Assembly (NCBI RefSeq): GCF_902635505.1 | Contig: NC_045432.1 | Coordinates: forward strand, 9,049,275 to 9,113,274 | Length of the DNA stretch: 64,000 bases | Source: Sarcophilus harrisii | Lineage: Eukaryota; Chordata; Mammalia; Dasyuromorphia; Dasyuridae | Direction of reading: 5' to 3' | In this document: positions 23,951 to 35,225 of the stretch, in pieces | Layout of the letters: every line of letters begins with the position of its first letter | How positions within the stretch are numbered: position 1 is the first letter of the stretch | The notes under the pieces: model-generated | The model's database searches: none | What the model was told of the DNA's origin: nothing | The model's input: the letters and a program-made list of their open reading frames with translations, nothing else | Made by a program: the position numbers and the translations under genes

Positions 23951-24486
23951 GAAACTTGATAATGTTTCAATTTAAATTCTACTTATCTATTCAGCCTCTA
24001 TTTTCAGTTGCCTCCGATTCATCTCTTTCTTTTAAGCTTTCAACTTTTCCTCAGCCTACTTCATCTCTCCTTTAATTTCTTGAGCTTCAGCTTCAAGAAT
24101 TGAGAGATCTATTGAATGGTTTTCTTCCTTTCTTCCTCAAGATCTTTCATTTCTGAAGTGTTATTTATTACTTAAATTTTTATTTCTTTTAAGCATTTAT
24201 AATGACTATCAATAGCTTCTTGTTTTTTCCTGACATCCTTTTCATGTGAACACACATGTTAGTGAAATGCTGACAAGTGTACTATTTTATTTCTTTTCTT
24301 GCTTTCCATTTCCTTCTCTAAGTTGCTTATTTCAATTTCCACATTACCCAAATAAGTAAGTCTCAACTTTTTACAAGAGAACTGGCAACCATCAAATACT
24401 TCATCACCACAGGCAATTAAAATTTTGCTGCAGTTCTTGAGGAGTCCCTGAACCTACATCAGTATATAAGTCAAAGAGTTACTTTT

Positions 24487-27400
24487 TTAAAAATTCATAT
24501 GTCTTTTTTTTTTAATTAAAGCTGTCTATTTACAAAGCACTTGCATGGGTAATTTTTCCAACATTGACCCTTGCATAACCCCTCTCCCATATGGCAGGTA
24601 ATCCAATATATGTAAAATATGTTGAAATACATGTTAGATCCAATATGTATACATATTTATACAGTTATCTGGTTGCACAAGAAAAATCAGATCAGGAAGG
24701 AAGAAAAAGAAAAACTGAGAAGAAAACAAAATAAAATGCAAGAAAATAACAACAGAGAGAGTGAGAATGCTATGTTGTGTTCCACCCTCTATTCCCATGG
24801 TTCTCTCTCTGGATGTAGATGATTCTCTTCATCACTGCCCAAGTGGAACTGGTTTGAATCATCTCAATGTTAAAGAGAGCCACTTCCATCAGAATTGATC
24901 ATCATATAGTCTTGTTGCTGAGTATAATGATCTCTTGGTTCTGCTCATTTCACTTTGCATCAGTTCATGTAAGTCTCTCCAGTCCTCTCTGAAATTATCC
25001 TGCTGATCATTTCTTACAGAACAATAGTATTCCATAGCATTCATATACCATAATTTATTCAGTCATTATCCACTTGATGGGCATCCATTCAGTTTTGAGT
25101 TTCCTGCTACTACAAAGAGGGCTGCCACAAACATTTTTGCACATGTGGGTCCTTTTCCCTCTTTTAAGATCTCTTTGGGATATAATCCCAGTAGAAACAC
25201 TGCTGGATCAAAGGATATGCACAGTTTGATAACTTATCGAGCATAGTTCCAAATTGCTCTCCAGAATAGTTGGATCCATTCACAGTTCCACCAACAATGT
25301 ATCAATGTCCCAGTTTTCCCATATCCCCTCCAACATTTGTCATTATCTTTTCCTGTAATCTTAGCCAATCTGAGAGGTGTGTAGTGTCAGAGTTGTCTTA
25401 ATTTGCATTTCTCTGATCGATAGTGATTTGGAGCACCTTTTCATGTGGCTACAAATCGTTTCAATTTCTCCATCTGAAAATTGTCTGTTCATATCCTTTG
25501 ACCATTTATGAATTGGAGAATACTTTGAACTATTATAAATTTGAGTCAATTCTCTATATATTTTAGAAATGAGGCCTTTATCAGATCCTTTGGATGTAAA
25601 AATATTCTCCCAGTTTACTGCTTCCCTTCTAATCTTGTCTGCATTAGTTTTGTTTGTACAAAAACTTTTTAACTTAATATAATCAAAATTATTTATTTTG
25701 TGATCAATAATGACCTCTAGTTCTTCTTTGGTCACAAATTCCTTTCTCCTCCACAAATCTGAGAGGAAAACTATCCTATGTTCTTCTAAGTTGTTTATAG
25801 TATCATTCTTTATGTCTAGATCATGAACCCATTTTGACCTTATCTTGGTATATGGTGGTAGGTGTGGGTCTATGCCTATTTTCTGCCATACTAATTTCCA
25901 ATTTTCCCCGCAGTTTTTGTCAAATAGTGAATTCTTATTCCAAAAGGTGGGGCTTTTCTGTTTGTCAAATACTAGATTGTTATAGTCATTGGCTATTTTG
26001 TTCTGTGAGCCTAACCTATTCCACTGATCAACTAGTCTATTTCTTAGCCAGTACCAAATGGTTTTGGTGACCACTGCTTTATAATATAGTTTTAGATCTG
26101 GTACAGCTAGGCCACCTTCGTTTGATTTTTTTTTTTCATTAGTTCCCTTGAAATTCTTGACCTTTTGTTCTTCCAGATGAATTTTGTTGTTATTTTTTTC
26201 CTAGGTCAGTAAACTAGTTTCTTGGGAGTTTGATTGGTATAGCGCTAAATAAATAAATTAGTTTAGGGAGTATTGTCATATTTATTATATTTTCTCCACC
26301 TATCCATGACCACTTGATATTTTTCCAGTTGCTTAGATCTGACGTTATTTGTGTGGAAAGTGTATTGTAGTTCCTGGCTTATCTTTGGCAGATAAATTCC
26401 CAAATATTTTATATTATCAACAGTCATTTTAAATGGAATTTCTCTTTGTATCTCTTGCTGTTGGATTTTGTTAGTAATGTATAAGAATGCTGGTGATTTA
26501 TGTGGTTTTATTTTGTATCCTGCAACTTTGCTAAAGTGGTGGATTATTTCTAATAGCTTTTTAGTTGATTCTCTGGGTGGGCTTCTCTAAGCATACCATC
26601 ATATCGTCTGCAAAGAGTGATAATTTTGTTTCCTCATTACCTACTCTAATTCCTTTAATCTCTTTTTTTTTTCTCTTATTGCCAAAGCTAGCATTTCTAA
26701 TACAATACTAAATAGTAGTGGTGATAGTGGGCAACCTTGTTTCACCCCTGATCTTATTGGGAATGCCAATTTATCCCCATTGCATATGATGCTTGCTGAT
26801 GGTTTTAAATAGATGCTACTGACTATTTTAAGGAAAAATCCATTTATTCCTATGCTCCCTAGTGTTTTTAATAGGAGTGGATGTTGGATTTTATCGAATG
26901 CTTTTTGTGCATCTATTGAGATAATCATATGGTTTTTGTTAATTTGGTCATTGATATAGTCAATTATGCTAATAGTTTTCCTAATATTGAACCAGCCCTG
27001 AATTCCTGGTATAAATCCTGCTTGGTTATGGTATATTATACTGGGGATGGTTTTCTGTAATCTCTTTGCTAATATTTTGCTTAAGACTTTTGCATCAATA
27101 TTCATTAGGGAGATTGCTTTATAATTTTCTTTCTCTGTTTTTGTCCTACCTGATTTAGGCATCAGTACCATGCCTGTGTCATAAAAGGAATTTGGTAGGA
27201 GTCCCTATTTTTCCAAATAGTTTATATAGTATAGAGTTCATTGTTCTTTAAATGTTTGGTAGAATTCACATGTAAATAAATCCATCTGGTCCTGGGGATT
27301 TTTTCCTAGGGAGTTGATTAATAGCTTGATCTATTTCTTTTCCTAAAATGAGACTGTTTAAGTAATTTATTTCCTCTTCTGTTAATCTGGGCAATCTATA

Positions 27401-28467
27401 TTTTTGTAGTTATTCCTCTATTTCACTTAGGTTGTCAAATTTATTGGCATAAAGTTGGGCAAAATAACTCCTGATAATTGCTCTAGTTTCCTCTTCATTG
27501 GTGGAAAGTTCTCCCTTTTCATTTTTGCGACTAACAATTTGCTTTTCCTCTTTCCTTTTTCTAATCAAATTAACTAAAGGTTTATCTATTTTGTTGTTTT
27601 TATCATAAATCCAACTCTTAGTTTTAGTTGTTAATTCAATAGTGTTTTTTAATTTCAATTTTATTAATCTCTCGTTTTATTTTTAGAATTTCAAGTTTGA
27701 TATTTGATTGGGGGTTTTTAATTTATTCTTTTTCTAAATTTTTTAGTTGCAAGCCCAATTCATTGATCTCTTTCTCTATTTTATGCAAGTAAGCCTCTAG
27801 AGAGATAAAATTTCCCCTTGTTATTGTGGCTGCATCCCACAAATTTTGGTATTTGTCTCATTGTCATTCTCTTGGATGAAATTATCGATGGAGTCTATGA
27901 TTTGATGTTTCACCCATTCATTCCTTAGGATGAGATTATTTAGTTTCCAATTACTTTTTGGTCTCTTTTCCCCTGGCTTTTTATTGAATGTAATTTTTAT
28001 TGCATCGTGATCTGAGAAAAATGCATTTACTATTTCTCCCTTTCTGCATTTGATTTTGAGGTCTTTATGTCCTAATATATGGTCAATTTTTGTAAAGGTT
28101 CCATGAACTGCCGAGAAGAAAGTGTATTCCTTTCTGTCTCCATTCACTTTTCTCCAAAGATCTATTATAACTAGTTTTTCTAGTATTCTATTTACCTCTT
28201 TAACTTCTTCCTTATTTATTTTGTGGGTTGATTTATCTAGTTCTGAGAGAGCAAGGTTTTTAAGGTTTGTAAAGCACTTTACACATATTTCTTCATTTGA
28301 TCTCCCAACAACCCTCAGAGATCTCCCACTATTATAGTTTTGCTGTCTGTTTCTTTTTGCAACTCTCTTAACTTCTCCTCTAGGAATCTGAATGCTATAC
28401 CACTTTGTGCACAGACGTTTAGTATTGATATTGCTTCATTATCTATGGTACCCTTTAGCAAGATATC
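24487..28467 (-). mobile_element. 5'-truncated L1 (about 4 kb) inserted in the SMC6 pseudogene
   Basis: The poly(T) at about 24502 marks the 3' end on the minus strand, followed by 3' UTR (to about 25350) and ORF2. ORF2 shows the C-terminal region (25361-26074), reverse transcriptase with [10 protein letters not shown] and [14 protein letters not shown], the FADD catalytic motif at 26603-26614 in another frame, and the endonuclease end with SDHDAI (27821-28147). Several frameshifts break ORF2. The 5' end is truncated in the endonuclease. A 13-bp target duplication AAGAGTTACTTTT flanks it (24474-24486 and from about 28469). About 15 nt plus a second T-run lie between the duplication and the main poly(T), which may be a tiny 3' transduction. 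Confidence 0.9.
28258..28322 (+). repeat. Templated insertion: MIR-like 65-mer inside L1 endonuclease
   Basis: The L1 coding text on the minus strand reads VGD, then this block, then NLALSELDKS, so the block replaces about 5 nt of the GDLN motif. The block is identical at 63 of 65 positions to 30351-30415, including the unusual wording CTTCATTTGATCTCCCAAC. That indicates a local copy rather than an independent SINE. Confidence 0.75.
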
Positions 28468-28994
28468 CAAGAGTTACTTTTCATAAGCATCACTGACTCT
28501 ATGACCCTCATATCAGTGAAAATATTGGCCATCATTGCATCATCTATTTCTAAAGCTGTGAGAACTGTTGGAAATTCTAGGTGACAGGCCACTCTGTGAC
28601 ATCATATACCTCATACCAAACACTGACATGATTATCTGTGATGGTAGAGAGCCTGATGTATAAAACCTTTTCATCAGCCCCTGAAGGACTTGCTCATCAT
28701 TGTGGATATCACCAAAAAAGGCAAGAAACAGGCCCCTTAAGCAGTACTCAATAACCAAGGAAGATTCAAAGTCACAGAGATGAATGCAAGCTCCTAGTGT
28801 ACTTATAGATTTGAGAGTAAAGTGCCTTTGTCTAGAGGTTTCTGCTACTGCTTCAAGAAAAACCAGAATCTGGGATTCAAATCCTTGTAACTGCTCAGAT
28901 GTAGTCTTCCCATTGGTTTCGTTGTTTTGTTCCTCATGCAATATTTGCTCCACTTTGCTTTCCTAATTTGAAAATGTTCTTCATCAGGTAATTG

Positions 28995-29125
28995 AATATA
29001 ATTGTTCTATAAGAAATGATGAGCAGATCAGTTTCAGAAAAGCCTGGAAAGATCTACATGAACTGTTGCTGGACTTGGTTCTTCTCAACAATGCAGTGAT
29101 TCAAGACAGTTCCCATTTCCCAATT
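28995..29125 (+). mobile_element. Old L1 3'-region fragment
   Basis: The text ATAAGAAATGATGAGCAGAT..TTTCAGAAAAGCCTGGAAAG..CATGAACTG..TCTCAACAATGCAGTGATTCAAGACA matches the segment near the end of marsupial L1 elements seen elsewhere in the window (43027-43160). It abuts the 5'-truncated end of the SMC6 retrocopy. Confidence 0.65.
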
Positions 29126-29159
29126 CCAATCCCAAAATTAATCAGTTTCCATCCCAAGT

Positions 29160-29235
29160 CCCACCAGTGTACTTACAGTACCTAACATTGTACCTGGGAA
29201 ATAGTAGGCACCTCATTAATGCTCAATCACTGACA
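29160..29235 (+). repeat. CORE-SINE/L3-type 3' tail fragment
   Basis: Wording ACCTAACATTGTACCTGGGAAATAGTAGGCACCTCATTAATG is a diverged form of the common tail ending in GCTTAATAAATG. Confidence 0.5.
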
Positions 29236-29309
29236 ACTCTAATGACTAAGAGATATATTTGATTCAGCCCTCCACCTCTCTAACTAGAGTTCTCATCCCA
29301 TCCCAAGGG

Positions 29310-29545
29310 AAAGAGGAATGGCTTTAGGGTCAGTGGACATGACTGTGAAATCCACGTCAAACTTTTATTACCTTCTTATTATTGCATTCATCTCTGTGAC
29401 TTTGAATCTTCCTTGGTTATTGAGTGCTGCTTAAGGGGCCTGTTTCTTGCCTTTTTTGGTGATATCCACAATAATATTATTATTCAGGAAGTCCCTATCC
29501 TCTCCAGGTCTCTTTATTCATATGTAAAATGCCAAACACCCATAC
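29310..29545 (+). repeat. MIR-type SINE, interrupted
   Basis: The left part (GGGTCAGTGGACATG..AAATCCACGTCAAAC.. TTATTACC) and right part (AAGTCCCTATCCTCTCCAGGTCTC..TGTAAAATGC) are a single MIR body broken by the inverted copy at 29382-29472. Confidence 0.6.
29382..29472 (+). repeat. Inverted 91-bp copy of SMC6-pseudogene sequence inserted in a MIR
   Basis: This block is the reverse complement of 28699-28789 with a single difference in 91 positions. It interrupts a + strand MIR-type SINE whose left arm (to about 29371) and right arm (from about 29487) would otherwise nearly join. Confidence 0.85.
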
Positions 29546-30029
29546 AAAACAAGAGCAGAGTTGAATTTAGGCAAGCGTTACTCTATGGGAATCCGTCCCA
29601 CTGGTAGAATCTCAGCGATTGAAGTTTGTAAACACAGCTCAGGCTATTTCAGTAATCTGGTCAATTTTTTTTGTCTGAAGGTACTTGCCAAGAGATGATT
29701 TTTTTTTTAACAATCGGGTTAAAAATAGTCTTCTGTCTTATCTTGGGCTTATCCCAATGGCTGTATATGTACACATAACCTAGGAGAGTTGGCAGCCTGC
29801 CAGATGTTTAGGATTGTTGTGGAGAGCCTGGTCTTCTCCCATGATTGTGCAGTCTGAATGCATTTAGTTGTTCCCATTTCTTTGTGGTTTAAATAAAAAT
29901 CATTACACTTTTTTGTGGTAAACATTTGTGTGTGTCTGGGTGTATGTCTATCTATGTCTGTGTCATTGTATGCTGGTGGTGATTTCTGTGTGTGGTCCTG
30001 CATTTTCTTGGCTAATTCTCTCAGATCTC

Positions 30030-30270
30030 AGAATTATTCTGAATGTGTTCTCCAGCATAATGAAGTGGGAAGCGTGTTAGACCAAGGAATAAGAAGGCAG
30101 GGATTCAAAGGTCCTCTCTGACACGTACAAGCTGAATGGCTTAGATAATGCCTCTTCACTCTGAGCCTCATTTTCCCCACTATAACATGGGAATGCTTCC
30201 ATCTCTTTGCCCACTTCTCATAAAGATTGTGTAAAACTCTGTACAAATAGAAAGGATTATCATCATTCTC
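30030..30270 (+). repeat. MIR-type SINE
   Basis: A degenerate head, GATTCAAAGGTCCTCTCTGA, then GAGCCTCATTTTCCCCACTATAACATGGGAATG, are MIR landmarks in order on the + strand. Confidence 0.6.
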
Positions 30271-30350
30271 ATTTAAAAATACAAGAGACTTTTTGCATTA
30301 AAATAGCAATAGCTATCATATATATGTATATGTATATGTGTGTATATATA

Positions 30351-30415
30351 TTTTAAAGTTTGTAAAGCACTTTATACATATTTCTTCATTTGATCTCCCA
30401 ACAACCCTCAGAGAT
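30351..30415 (+). repeat. MIR core fragment, presumed donor of the copy at 28258
   Basis: Contains TTTGTAAAGCACTTTA..CATTTGATCTCCCAACAACC, a MIR 3'-core-like stretch, preceded by a short (TATG)n-like run and followed by a minus-strand SINE. Confidence 0.6.
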
Positions 30416-30419
30416 TTTG

Positions 30420-30955
30420 TTATTATTGTTCAGTTGTATCCAACTCTTTATGACGCCACTAAGGGTTTTCTTGGCACAGATACTAGAATGGTTTGCTATT
30501 TTCTTCTTCAGCTCATTTTACAGATGAGAAAACTGAGGCTGTTAAGGACCATGCCTAAGTGAAGGGGCAGGTCAATTCTCCGAGAGCCTCCACAGCTGTG
30601 AATCCTAGCACTTGAAGGAGTTGCAAAGCAGCCTTTACTAACATAGATGTTCCTTGTGGATTGGGAATGAAATAAATTGGAAGCAAGAGGGAAGAGGAGG
30701 GAGGTCAGAGAATGCAATTGCCTCTCACTCTCTTGTATCATCATCATCCTCTCACATGAAGAGATCCATTCTACAGGGTTAGACCTCCAGCAGCCACTGG
30801 CAGGTGGCTCCCGTATCACAACATGAGGCAAACAGAGTTAGATGACTTGTTCAGGGTCATACAACTAGTAAGTATCTGAGGCCAGAATTGAACTCAGGAA
30901 GATGCTTCTTCACTCTAAGCCCAGTGCTATGAGCCATCTAGGTACCTCTTAGAAA
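30420..30955 (-). repeat. MAR1-type CORE-SINE, split by a solo LTR
   Basis: The minus-strand SINE has its 3' half at 30420-30539 and its tRNA-like head half at 30824-30955 (ending in a diverged GTACCTAGATGGCTCATAGCAC head in reverse). The two halves are separated by the LTR fossil at 30540-30823. Confidence 0.8.
30540..30823. mobile_element. Solo LTR fossil (endogenous retrovirus-like)
   Basis: A 284-bp block begins TGTTAAGG and ends CACAACA, giving TG...CA ends. It is flanked by a 6-bp duplication TGAGGC (30534-30539 and 30824-30829) inside a SINE. The exact repeat at the ends and the interrupted SINE make it a clear insertion. Orientation is not certain. Confidence 0.75.
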
Positions 30956-31329
30956 TAGGAGTTGTTAGGGATTATTCAATTCACATAAACTTTTTCAAAC
31001 CTCCTTTCAAATTAGCTACAAAACCAATATTAAGGCCCATACAACTGCAGAGGAAATGGCATGACCTTGTTTAACCACCTATGGAAAAAAAGTTTTCTAT
31101 AAAGATTGAGGGTGATCAGGTAAAAAATCCTCTCCAAGCCTAGAATCCATCTACTAGATAATCTACAAACACTTTTCTGCTATTTGTGGCACTAGAGGCC
31201 AAAGATAGCATAAGGGGAAAGGCTCATTTTCTTCATAGGAAAATAAGAAACAGTCTTTATTTCACAGGGCTGCTGCCAATCTTAATGCACTGGAGACTTA
31301 TTGATAGCCTTATCTGTACACCTAAATAT

Positions 31330-32180
31330 TTATATGTCTCTGTATAACCATACAATACATATGCATGTATTACAGACATATGTACACATGCACACAACAC
31401 ACTCAAAGACATATACAATTACACATGCACATAAATATACATATAATGTGCATGTGCATGCACATATACATAAACACACAGATATGTCCATGTGGACATA
31501 TAGAACATAGCGTCATGGGCAAATACATGTGTGCATAAATGTATAAATACACGTAGCATACATGTGTGCATGATGTGTGGCACATGTGCATGTGCCCATA
31601 CATGAACCATGATTCTGCATATTAGCACACTGTGCACATGCATGTGCATAAACATATAGACCTATAAAGTGCATGCATATATAAGTATGCCTATAACGCA
31701 TGCATATACATATACACACATACATAGAGATGTACAAAAATACATGTGCCCATAAATATACAAATATGTGTAACATGCACATGCATGTCCACACGTATGC
31801 CCATACATAAACACCTGCCTGTAAATGTATCCACATATAAAGATATATACAAATACATATGAATATACATAGAGCATGCACACATATAGACATATAAAAT
31901 ACACATGCACATCAATACAAATATATCTATCGCATTCACATGCATATACATATACACATACATAGACTTACGCATAAACACACAAATGTGTACATGTATA
32001 CACATACACACATTCACATTCAGAGGCATATATAAATACAATGCAGATAAGCCTATGTACATGTAACCTACACACCTAAACACACAAACATGTGTCCATG
32101 TATACATATACACTGTGTTGTAAAGATGTATACAAATACATTTGCACATATACTTCTAACACAATCCATATATATGTACA
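31330..32180. repeat. 850-bp alternating purine-pyrimidine low-complexity tract
   Basis: Degenerate ACACATATACATGTGCATG-type text throughout, mostly alternating purine and pyrimidine. It generates long spurious frames on the minus strand (for example 31691-32149) rich in Tyr, Met, His, Cys and Val. No exact unit repeats cleanly. Confidence 0.85.
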
Positions 32181-32659
32181 TATCCATATGCTAGCATCAT
32201 GAGGAAGACAGAGAGCAGCATTACCAGGGGAGTCAAATGACTGGTATCATGTCACCTATTCACTATAGGTAGATGCAGATAGAGATAGCTCAGGCCTTCC
32301 TCCCAAGAGCCCCAGGAATAGCAATACCATCCCAGTACCCTCCAAGACAATGGCTCTGCTTCCAAGCTGATCCCTGCAACCATCATCAAAAGGTCCCACT
32401 GCTGTGGGGAAGGGACTGCCACCACTACCACCAACACCTGGGTCGGTAATCCCAGTAGTAGTAGTTTCCCCCAAACCACCAATCCTTAAACTCATTGACC
32501 TAACATCTACTTCCATAAGTACTACAGTCACCTGCCTCTTGAGGAGACATAGCTCCTGAAGGCCCAGAAAAGACAATTTTCATCTGTGAAATGGCTCAAT
32601 ATCAGAAATGGATATGGTTTTACCACTGCAAATGTTAGCTCCCATGGATTTAATGACCA

Positions 32660-34020
32660 AATCACTATGCAGGTAAACCTCAGGTCTATTTTTCCAGCCC
32701 TAATGTCTACTATGACCTCCAGTCTTGAATCTCCAGCTATATATTGGACATCTCCAAGAGGATGTATTCAACATGTCCAAAATCTTGAACTCATTATTTC
32801 TCCCTTCCCCACCAAACACTCCCCCCTTCAATTCAATAGGAAATGTCAATTCCCTATTATTGTAGAGTATGCCACCATTCTGCCAGTCAACCATGGTTCT
32901 AATCTGGGTGTCACTTTTGACCCCTCATTCTCTCTCACCTATCCCCGCCCCCATATGTAATTCCTGCCAAAATTGGTCATTTCTACCTTCCTCCTCTCTC
33001 TCATCTAATCCTTCTGTCCTCAGATACTGCCACCAACTTGGTGTGGCATCCTCTATACCTTGGGTAAAATATTACCATAACCTGCTGGTTGTTCTCCCTG
33101 CCTCAAGTTTCTCCTCCACTTAGCTATCAAAATATTCTTCTTCAAGCTTAGGTCCGATCATGTTAATACAGCCTATCTCACTCAATAAACGCCAGAGTTT
33201 CCAACTACCTCCAAGATCAACTATAAAATCTTCTGTTCGGTATTCAAAAATCTTCATCACTCCCTCCTACCTCCCCATTCTTCTTCTACTTACTCCCCAA
33301 TAGTACTAATCAATCCAGACACATTCTCTTGGCTCCAGACTTTTCTCTGGCTGTCCCAATGTCAGGAACACTTCTCTCTCTTCACCCCTGCCTACTGATT
33401 CCTCTGAGTTCCTTTAAGTACCAACTAAAATCTCATCATTTACAAGAATCCTTTCCCACACTACCCAACCCCCTGCTGTCTTAATTCCTTCCCTCGGTTA
33501 ATGAGCTCCTCCTATTTATCCCTTATAGAGCTTGTTTGTACAATTTTTCCTTCCACATCTCAACTTTCCCCATAGAGATTTCAATATATCACATACAAAA
33601 TTAAATGGGAATTTAATTTAATAAAAGGGGAGTTTTATGGAAGCCACAGACAACTCACAAAGGCTAGTAAAAGACATAGAAAAAGTTTAGAAATTCAAGA
33701 ATATATAAAATACATGTATGGTATTATGTAATATCAATCCAAATTATACATTTAGGTTCTGTAAACACCCCATGAAAGAAAAGGGAAAAAATCGGACTTC
33801 TTCTTTGGTACAAAGGGAGGGTTAAAAAATTTTACAAGGATTTTCCAGATCAAGTGACCACCATGCTTCTAACGACTGAGATGATAACTGCAGATATTTG
33901 TTCGCACGTCTTCTCCCCCATTAAATTGTGAACTTCTTGAGGGTAAGGGCTGTCTTTTGCCCCTTTTTGTATCCTCAGTTCCTATCACATAGTAGGTGCT
34001 TTACGTGTATTTATTTATTG
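32660..34020 (+). mobile_element. Old L3/CR1 LINE 3' part, interrupted
   Basis: Coding-like traces include LGVTFDPSFSLT (about 32905-32940), followed by CTCCCTGCCTCAAGTTTCTCC, CTTAGGTCCGATCATG, AATAAACGCCAGAG and TTTCTCTGGCTGTCCC. The tail TGAACTTCTTGAGGGTAAGGGCTGTC..CATAGTAGGTGC completes it. About 330 bp (33560-33885) of other AT-rich sequence splits it. Confidence 0.7.
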
Positions 34021-35225
34021 ATCATTCTTGACGGAGTAAAGAGGATGGATCACCTGTCCCCTATAAACCACTAGAAATTTCTTTGACTTTCTGAGATACC
34101 TCTTTTTTGTATTTTGTCCCTATTAAAATATTGAGAGTAAGGACATGAGGCTTTTCTATTTGTATCCTCAATGTTAGCACAATGCTTTACACACAGTAAA
34201 TGTTGAAAAGGTTTTTCATACATTCATCCACTCCTCCATTCATCCATTCATATGTTGCTGTTGATTTTTTACATCTGCAGGTAATCTTAACCATTACAGC
34301 TCTAGTTGCATGGAAGAGTCTATTGGATGCTGGTCTCTGTGTCAGAGCCCACCTCGGTTTCCATCACTTATTCTAGAACTATGTGACCTTGAGCAGAATG
34401 GGGATCATAATCTTTGCACTCTGGGACTATTGTGAAGAAAAGCTTTTGCAAATCTCAAAACCCATTATTGATGATATATTACATATAAATGTGTAATGTA
34501 TTTATTACATAAATATATCTGATGCTTTCCACAAGATAAAAACAACCTTTCCATCCTGCTTCCTCTATAAGACCATAGGAGGGCTAAAAGAGAGGAAATA
34601 TCTTCTGAAAATCAAAACCTTGCAAGAGACTCCTCTTATCCTATTCACTCTTTTCTGCTACCAAATCTACCAGAACAGTTGACTGACAAAACAAAGGGAA
34701 AATGATGGATGGACACTAGTTTTCTGTTCATGTCTATCCCCTAAATAGCAACACTAGAGCTGGGAAAAACTAGAGTCATCTACCTGCTCAATGACTTTCC
34801 TATTGGGTTCACACTTGAAAAAAATAATCCTCAGTTACATGTGTCTGGTGGGACTGCCAGAAGGCAATGTGGAGTAGTCTCCCCTTGCTGAGCCTCAGTT
34901 TTCTCTCCTATAAAATGAAAGATGATCTTGAGACCTTCTAGCTCAGAATCTGAATTGAGGTGGGACTAGACTTGATAGCTAAATTATCTGCCACCAAATT
35001 TATCTATGCACACGTTAACCTTTCCCTTTCTTCTTCTTCTTTTCAATATACAATTAAAGCTGCTCATTTTTAGCATCTTATCTGTTTCAAGTTTTACAGA
35101 TATGGAAAATAAGTCTAAAAAACTTGAGGTGCTTCCTCAAAGTCATACAGTCAGGAAGTGGCAAAGCTGAAATTCTTTGCTTCCTCTCATCCACTGGAAT
35201 TTAAATGCCACACTGTAGTTCAACA
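34021..35225. repeat. MIR and tail fragments
   Basis: Tail-like text at 34120-34215, MIR bodies at about 34300-34500 and 34850-34960 (plus), and a MIR core at 35075-35200 (minus). The rest is unassigned. No exon is seen. Confidence 0.5.

Larger units (their letters stand above)
22140..28985 (-). pseudogene. SMC6: Processed SMC6 pseudogene, split by two insertions
   Basis: Read on the minus strand, fragments match human SMC6 as I remember it. A hinge-proximal part is at 28540-28953 (FLEAVAETSRQRHFTLK, LGACIHL, LQGLMKRFY). Coiled-coil text follows at 24000-24470. More coiled coil lies at 22801-23046 (ARAKYIFPENIEVKRIAS). The ATPase end is at 22210-22631 (degenerate SGGERSFS signature, FRCL, QFILLIPQYMSSLP, TTLPF) with a stop at 22210-22212. 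Segments from many exons are contiguous with no introns, so it is a retrocopy. It is 5'-truncated (no N-terminal Walker A part) and carries many stops and frameshifts. It is interrupted at about 23047-23950 and at 24487-28467 by L1-type sequence. SMC6 itself is a cohesin-like ATPase of the SMC5/6 complex; this copy is not functional. Confidence 0.85.

Noticed and set aside
23461-23952. 163-codon + strand frame
   Set aside because: It is antisense to an L1-5'-like insertion and has no recognisable domain.
31403-32149. Overlapping minus-strand frames rich in Tyr, His, Met and Cys
   Set aside because: They are a direct reading of the degenerate alternating tract, with no domain or start context.
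3301-32180. CRISPR-like or regularly spaced repeat array
   Set aside because: The AT-rich arrays at 3.3-3.7 kb and 31.3-32.2 kb have irregular, degenerate units without unique spacers, and this is a mammalian sequence.
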